Shown: positions 60,396 through 64,000 of the stretch, piece after piece
How the letters are laid out: the number at the start of each line of letters is the position of its first letter
How positions within the stretch are numbered: the stretch's first letter is position 1
Assembly (NCBI RefSeq): GCF_943193175.1
Contig: NZ_CALPDF010000006.1
Span: 1-64,000 of the forward strand
Direction: 5' to 3'
Length of the DNA stretch: 64,000 bases
From: Neobacillus muris
GTDB lineage: Bacteria; Bacillota; Bacilli; Bacillales; Cytobacillaceae
The notes under the pieces: model-generated
What the model was told of the DNA's origin: nothing
Seen by the model: only the letters and a program-made list of their open reading frames with translations
Databases searched by the model: none
Position numbers and translations under genes: made by a program

Positions 60396-61205
60396 TTATT
60401 CCGTAAATACGAAAGGCTTTTCACTAAGATGAAACTTAGGAACAAGTAGGCTGTATTTAGTTCCTAAGTTAGAGTTGTCAGCTGCAACAGTACCTCCCAT
60501 GTTTTCAAGAATCATTTTTGTTACATAGAGACCAAAATCCATGTCTTTTGGCGTACTGCTGAAACACGGGCCAAAAGCATTTTCCATTAAGGCACGGTCG
60601 ATACTGCCCGCATTGTCACTAATTTCTGCCACAATATATTGACTTGTTTCGCTTATGTTTAGTTCTAAAATTCGCGTCTGCGAATTCTTTACAATAAACG
60701 CATTTTTTGTACGGATTAATACGTTCAGGACCGCCTGACTGAATTCATTTGGATAGCCAAAAGCCATAAACTGTCCGCGATGTACAAAGTTTACCATGAT
60801 TTTTTGTTGATGAAGACTGGGAGAGAATATAGCCAAAGCATCTTCGATGGAATCGGCAACAGAAAAAGGGGACTTATCTTTATTCGGTTTATATAGTTTT
60901 CGAAAATCATGGATAGCCTGTGACATATGGTTAATCTGTAGCATACTTTCATAAATAAAATTTTCAATGTATTGGTCACTTAATTCCCCAAATTCTAGGG
61001 CTTCTCTAATATCTTGAATTAATAGCGACAAGTGATTTAGTGGCTGCTGCCATTCCTGACCATAGCTTTCAAACATTTCTCCCATTTGGGCAAACCGGGA
61101 TTGTTGAATGAAAAATGGGTCGATTTGCTTCCTTTTTTCATTTTCCTCCTGATGCCCCTGTTCTAAATTTTGGTTTATCTTTTTTGTTTCCATAGGCGTT
61201 TTCAT
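60396..61205 (-). CDS. Degenerate histidine kinase-like protein without the phosphoacceptor His
   Basis: A cytosolic kinase-like protein of 269 aa with no sensor or membrane domain. The dimerisation segment QQSRFAQMGEMFESYG then QEWQQPLNHLSLLIQD aligns with the widespread QSR.A.MGEM...AHQWRQPLN motif, but the phosphoacceptor His is Gln50. The N-box (LNVLIRTKNAF) lacks the usual Asn of NNAxDA. The G1 box, DNAGSID, is altered, while GLYVTKMILENMGGTV is normal. Phosphotransfer is therefore doubtful. A role as a scaffold or ATP sensor for the adjacent regulator is more likely. Start at 61205 with AAAAGGAAG, five bases after the regulator's stop; the longer frame overlaps that gene. Confidence 0.8.
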   Translation of the reverse strand: MKTPMETKKINQNLEQGHQEENEKRKQIDPFFIQQSRFAQMGEMFESYGQEWQQPLNHLSLLIQDIREALEFGELSDQYIENFIYESMLQINHMSQAIHDFRKLYKPNKDKSPFSVADSIEDALAIFSPSLHQQKIMVNFVHRGQFMAFGYPNEFSQAVLNVLIRTKNAFIVKNSQTRILELNISETSQYIVAEISDNAGSIDRALMENAFGPCFSSTPKDMDFGLYVTKMILENMGGTVAADNSNLGTKYSLLVPKFHLSEKPFVFTE

Positions 61206-61209
61206 CTGT

Positions 61210-62163
61210 TCACTTCCTTTTAAAACTGGTTGACTCTGGGCTGAAAAAAGTGATACAATTCTTTCCGCTTTGTTTGGACTCATATAATGCATGTTCTGCC
61301 CGAAAAAGCAGGTCTCGTTTTGACATGCCGGAAGTATAGGCAGCTATGCCAAAACTGCAGGTTACTTTGCCTAATTCCCGAAAGGAAAAATTGACCAAAA
61401 TAGTCTGAATCGATTCTGCCATCTCCAATGCGTCCTTCATTTCAGTTTTTGGCAATAGTAAAATAAAACAATCTCCGCCCCAGCGCGCAAAAACATCACT
61501 CTCCCCGATCTGCTGTTGGACGATTGTAGAAAAGGTTTTTAACAAATGGTCCCCAGCTTTATGGCTAAAGCGTGAATTTATCCTTTTTAAATCATCCAGA
61601 TCCATAACCATTAAGGAAAATGTCTGGTCCCATTTTTCTGCTTTTGTGACCATATCATCTAAAATCTCATTAAATCTGCCTCTTTTCAACGTGTTCGTTA
61701 ACGGATCAAATAGGGATAATTGCTGCATTTTATATTTTTCCAGTTCCCTGATCGCTTCAATTTGAATAACAGATTGTTGAACAGCTTGCAAAAAACGTTC
61801 TAAATGGATTGGTTTTGGAATGACATGATTGACGATGCCATTCTCTAATAATGGCTGATAGACCTCTTGTTCGTCCTCTGCAGCGGTAATGATAATCGGT
61901 ATTTGGTCATTCAGTTTCCGTATGGCTTCAATCATTTCCAGTTCGGATGGATGATTGAAATGGATATCAATAATCAAAAGATCTGGTTGATATTTTTGAT
62001 AGAGTTCCAGACCTTCCTCCCCATCTAATGAAGCATATACGTTCCTGAAACGCCTGCCTAAAACCCGCAGGATTTTTTCTCTGGAAAACAATTCATCTTC
62101 AACATACAGCACACTGATACCGGAATACGACTGATAGAGAGCCGAAGAACTATTTACGCCCAT
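61210..62163 (-). CDS. Response regulator with degenerate GGDEF (GGDCF) domain
   Basis: A receiver domain (about 15-130): VLYVEDELFSREK with acidic pocket, LLIIDIHF with the phospho-Asp, IIITAAED and VIPKPIH with the conserved Lys. A GGDEF-type domain (about 150-310) has RWGGDCFILL where the catalytic Glu is Cys, and LTNTLKRGRF in place of the normal LTGLxNRR. No RxxD I-site is seen. It therefore probably binds or senses GTP or c-di-GMP rather than making it. 317 aa. The start follows GGAAGGTGAGG. It is transcribed with the degenerate kinase directly after it. Confidence 0.85.
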   Translation of the reverse strand: MGVNSSSALYQSYSGISVLYVEDELFSREKILRVLGRRFRNVYASLDGEEGLELYQKYQPDLLIIDIHFNHPSELEMIEAIRKLNDQIPIIITAAEDEQEVYQPLLENGIVNHVIPKPIHLERFLQAVQQSVIQIEAIRELEKYKMQQLSLFDPLTNTLKRGRFNEILDDMVTKAEKWDQTFSLMVMDLDDLKRINSRFSHKAGDHLLKTFSTIVQQQIGESDVFARWGGDCFILLLPKTEMKDALEMAESIQTILVNFSFRELGKVTCSFGIAAYTSGMSKRDLLFRAEHALYESKQSGKNCITFFSPESTSFKRK

Positions 62164-62201
62164 AGTAACACCTCACCTTCCTATTTAGTTTGATATGATA
62201 A

Positions 62202-62232
62202 AACCGACCGCTATTTCTAGTTTCGGCCGGTT
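62202..62232 (-). terminator. Hairpin upstream of the response-regulator gene
   Basis: On the minus strand AACCGGCCG / CGGTCGGTT (one G-U pair) with a 13-nt loop and TTTTATC. It lies about 40 nt before the start codon and could be an attenuator or transcription-end signal from the left-going GH18 unit. The gap 62164-62446 has no convincing gene. Confidence 0.5.
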
Positions 62233-62404
62233 ACATTGCTTAGTATTGATTTATATAAAATTATATGAGCTCCTCGCCCTCCTTTCAACGGATTCGCAGA
62301 TGGTTTTAAAAATCTCCTTATTTTTGTAATAAAATTGACCATTTTTCTACCTTAAATGTTAATAAGGCTCCTCTATTCATAGTATTAACGGTAAAGAAAT
62401 CATT

Positions 62405-62436
62405 TGTAAAAAGAAAACCGGCCCATTGGCCGGCTT
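62405..62436 (-). terminator. Terminator of the GH18 gene
   Basis: GCCGGCC-AAT-GGGCCGG stem on the minus strand followed by TTTTCTTTTT. Confidence 0.75.
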
Positions 62437-62446
62437 ATGATCCCTT

Positions 62447-64000
62447 TTATTTTTTGGTTACATTTTTGTTGGAAGCTGTCTGTAATGCCGTCCAGGCAGA
62501 ATCGCCTGCAAAAAATCTTGACCAGCTTGCCACACCGGCAAGGTTATTTTTTGCCGCAAGATTTGCCCGTTTAGTTAATGAGCTTTCATCTTCTATCCAA
62601 ATTTTATAAACAGCGTTTTCTTCTGGGGACTCATATTCTGCATAATTTTGCCCGCTTTGCTCATCATAGACCGGCTGCACCCCTTTTGATGCCAGCCAGT
62701 CTTTCGCCTGGTCCATCGAGAGGGCGGTTGATGTCACTTGTGTCGTTCCATCCGATTTAGTTTGTTCTTTCCAAAGCCTTGTATAAAGCGGAACGCCCAA
62801 AATTAATTTATTATTAGGAACCTCTGTCAACAGCTTTTCTAAATTATTTTCTACCCAAGGAAGACTGGCAACACTGCCTGCCCCTGTAGAGCTTCCCGTA
62901 TGTTCATCATATGCCATCACGATCAGATAATCTGAAATTTCAGCTAGTTTTGTTCTTTCATAGAAGGAGGACCAATTATTATTTTCACCCGCTGAAAATG
63001 TAATGTCCATCGATACGACCAGCCCTGCATCGTGCAGGTAAGGAGCAGCTTCTCTCATAAATTGTGTGACTAGCGGCCCATCCTCTGGATTCACATTTTC
63101 AATATCAAAGTTGATTCCTTGCAGCTGATACATTCGACTATAATAGAGAAGCTGCCGAACCATATTTTTACGGGTTTCATAATCCTTAAAGGCTTGATGG
63201 GTCAAGTCCGGATCAAACGAATTTGAAAATACACCCCATACTTGATAGCCTCTCGATTGCGCCCACTGGCTATATTCTAGTGAGGCAAGATTTTTAATCG
63301 AGCCATCCGCTCCAGCTAATGAAAACCAAGTGGGGGAAACCACGTTTATTCCTGTCATTTCGGGAATTTTCGCCATATCTGGATTCTTCGTATAGACAGC
63401 TTCCCATGTTAAGTGGATGGGCCCATCCACTTTTGGCAGAGCAAACGTTTTCCTTTCAGGCACAATTTTAATTTCCTCTTTTTTTCCTGGATTCACATAT
63501 TCCTTTTTGATATACCCGGCGATGCCGTCAGCCTTTCGAACAAGATAATAATCTTGCTTTTCCCCTTCAATTCGGACCTCTTCATTTTTCTTCAGTTGGG
63601 CAGTATAGGGAGACTGCCAGTCTGGCTTTGTCCGGATTCTTAATTTTTCTTTTTTCATTTCCTTATTAATCACTTTTGCACGAATAAATGAATCACCATC
63701 GTGTTCGATCAGGATACCATTAGATTCTTGCAATCTCGTAAATTGGATCGGATATAACGCTAATAGGGGATCAATGGCCATATAAACTTGACCGTTTATT
63801 GTCATAACAGGAGATAATTGCAATGTCACTGGTTCTTCATTGACAAAATAAGTAAGTGAATCGGTTGGCATCTGAACGACTTTATCCTTTGTCGTAATGA
63901 TCACTGATTTTGATTTTTCATCATAACGGATAGCCGAGTCAAGGTTCTCTTGAATTAATTGAATCGGAATATAGTAAGAATCATTTTGCAACACAGCATT
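62447..64000 (-). CDS. GH18 glycosidase with copper-amine-oxidase-like stalk and SH3 domains (5' end outside the window)
   Basis: The frame is open to the last base, so the N-terminus is cut off. The first visible part (NAVLQNDSYYIPIQLIQENL, then RYDEKSKSVIITTKD) looks like a copper-amine-oxidase N-terminal stalk domain. An SH3b-type domain follows (LRIRTKPDWQSPYTAQLKKN, then IAGYIKKEYV). The GH18 barrel (about the last 330 residues) has LQGINFDIENVNPEDG at the active site: the final Asp and Glu are kept, while the first Asp is Gln and the second Asn. The rest, YLIVMAYDEHTG and KLILGVPLYTRLW, is standard. It probably acts on cell-wall or spore glycans. A catalytic role is plausible because the proton-donor Glu is present. 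Confidence 0.85.
   Translation of the reverse strand, partial: NAVLQNDSYYIPIQLIQENLDSAIRYDEKSKSVIITTKDKVVQMPTDSLTYFVNEEPVTLQLSPVMTINGQVYMAIDPLLALYPIQFTRLQESNGILIEHDGDSFIRAKVINKEMKKEKLRIRTKPDWQSPYTAQLKKNEEVRIEGEKQDYYLVRKADGIAGYIKKEYVNPGKKEEIKIVPERKTFALPKVDGPIHLTWEAVYTKNPDMAKIPEMTGINVVSPTWFSLAGADGSIKNLASLEYSQWAQSRGYQVWGVFSNSFDPDLTHQAFKDYETRKNMVRQLLYYSRMYQLQGINFDIENVNPEDGPLVTQFMREAAPYLHDAGLVVSMDITFSAGENNNWSSFYERTKLAEISDYLIVMAYDEHTGSSTGAGSVASLPWVENNLEKLLTEVPNNKLILGVPLYTRLWKEQTKSDGTTQVTSTALSMDQAKDWLASKGVQPVYDEQSGQNYAEYESPEENAVYKIWIEDESSLTKRANLAAKNNLAGVASWSRFFAGDSAWTALQTASNKNVTKK

Noticed and set aside
62248..62373. About 41-codon minus-strand ORF before the response-regulator gene
   Set aside because: Weak start context and a low-complexity product; no support as a real gene.
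1..64000. Prophage, insertion sequences, CRISPR array, rRNA or tRNA genes
   Set aside because: No transposase, phage structural gene, direct-repeat array or tRNA/rRNA-like sequence was seen. The XerS-like recombinase is not accompanied by phage genes.

Overview
The window looks like chromosomal DNA from an endospore-forming member of the Bacillaceae. The evidence is moderate GC, strong GGAGG-type ribosome binding sites with frequent TTG/GTG starts, coat-F-like spore proteins, YunB, DUF1292, a proline T-box leader, CcpA (cre) boxes, and a parE-parC pair with a CoA-binding gene beside it as in Bacillus. No rRNA, tRNA, CRISPR array, insertion sequence or prophage was seen. The only visible gene decay is a helicase pseudogene.

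Layout. 0-12 kb: a PAS/GGDEF/EAL c-di-GMP enzyme, proline dehydrogenase under a cre box, an orphan [NiFe]-hydrogenase small subunit behind a Rex/Fnr-like palindrome, a VanW-type lipoprotein, a MetE-like methyltransferase, PepF, and a cre-controlled FMN-dependent 2-hydroxyacid oxidase. 11.5-16.7 kb: a TetR/DHA2 exporter pair with an operator and a leader ORF, then an unknown protein, a leaderless BtuF-like protein and a HemD-like protein. 16.7-28 kb: a reductive pyrimidine catabolism island of preT, preA, dihydropyrimidinase, an NCS1 permease, a 72-aa unknown, a PucR-type regulator, a CoA-acylating semialdehyde dehydrogenase and a class III aminotransferase. Together these would convert uracil or thymine through beta-alanine-type intermediates to acyl-CoA, but beta-ureidopropionase is absent.

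28-41.7 kb: an MFS carrier, a WrbA-like flavoprotein, the T-box-proBA operon, the decayed DinG-like helicase, small proteins, a secreted propeptide-like protein, an acyl-CoA ligase/acyl-CoA dehydrogenase pair behind a perfect cre box, a DUF3219-like protein coupled to a luciferase-like monooxygenase, and a GH18 protein. 41.9-47.2 kb: a TetR gene with tandem operators upstream of a second-type FtsH, then an aldehyde dehydrogenase/Fe-alcohol dehydrogenase operon. 47.3-55 kb: coat-F-like pair, SwrB-like and MltG-like proteins, YunB with a coupled small gene, a PadR/HAAS pair, a XerS-like recombinase, a PH-domain protein, a staygreen homologue and a secreted repeat protein. 55-64 kb: parC, parE with a LexA-like box, a CoA-binding protein, a degenerate kinase/GGDCF response-regulator pair, and a GH18 protein that runs off the end.

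The most noteworthy items are the orphan hydrogenase small subunit with its redox-type operator, the kinase lacking its phosphoacceptor His paired with a degenerate GGDEF regulator, the TetR-FtsH module with tandem TGACA-N3-TGTCA operators, the structured leader before preTA, and several undescribed palindromes or leaders. All functional calls are from reading motifs by eye. No database search was run.
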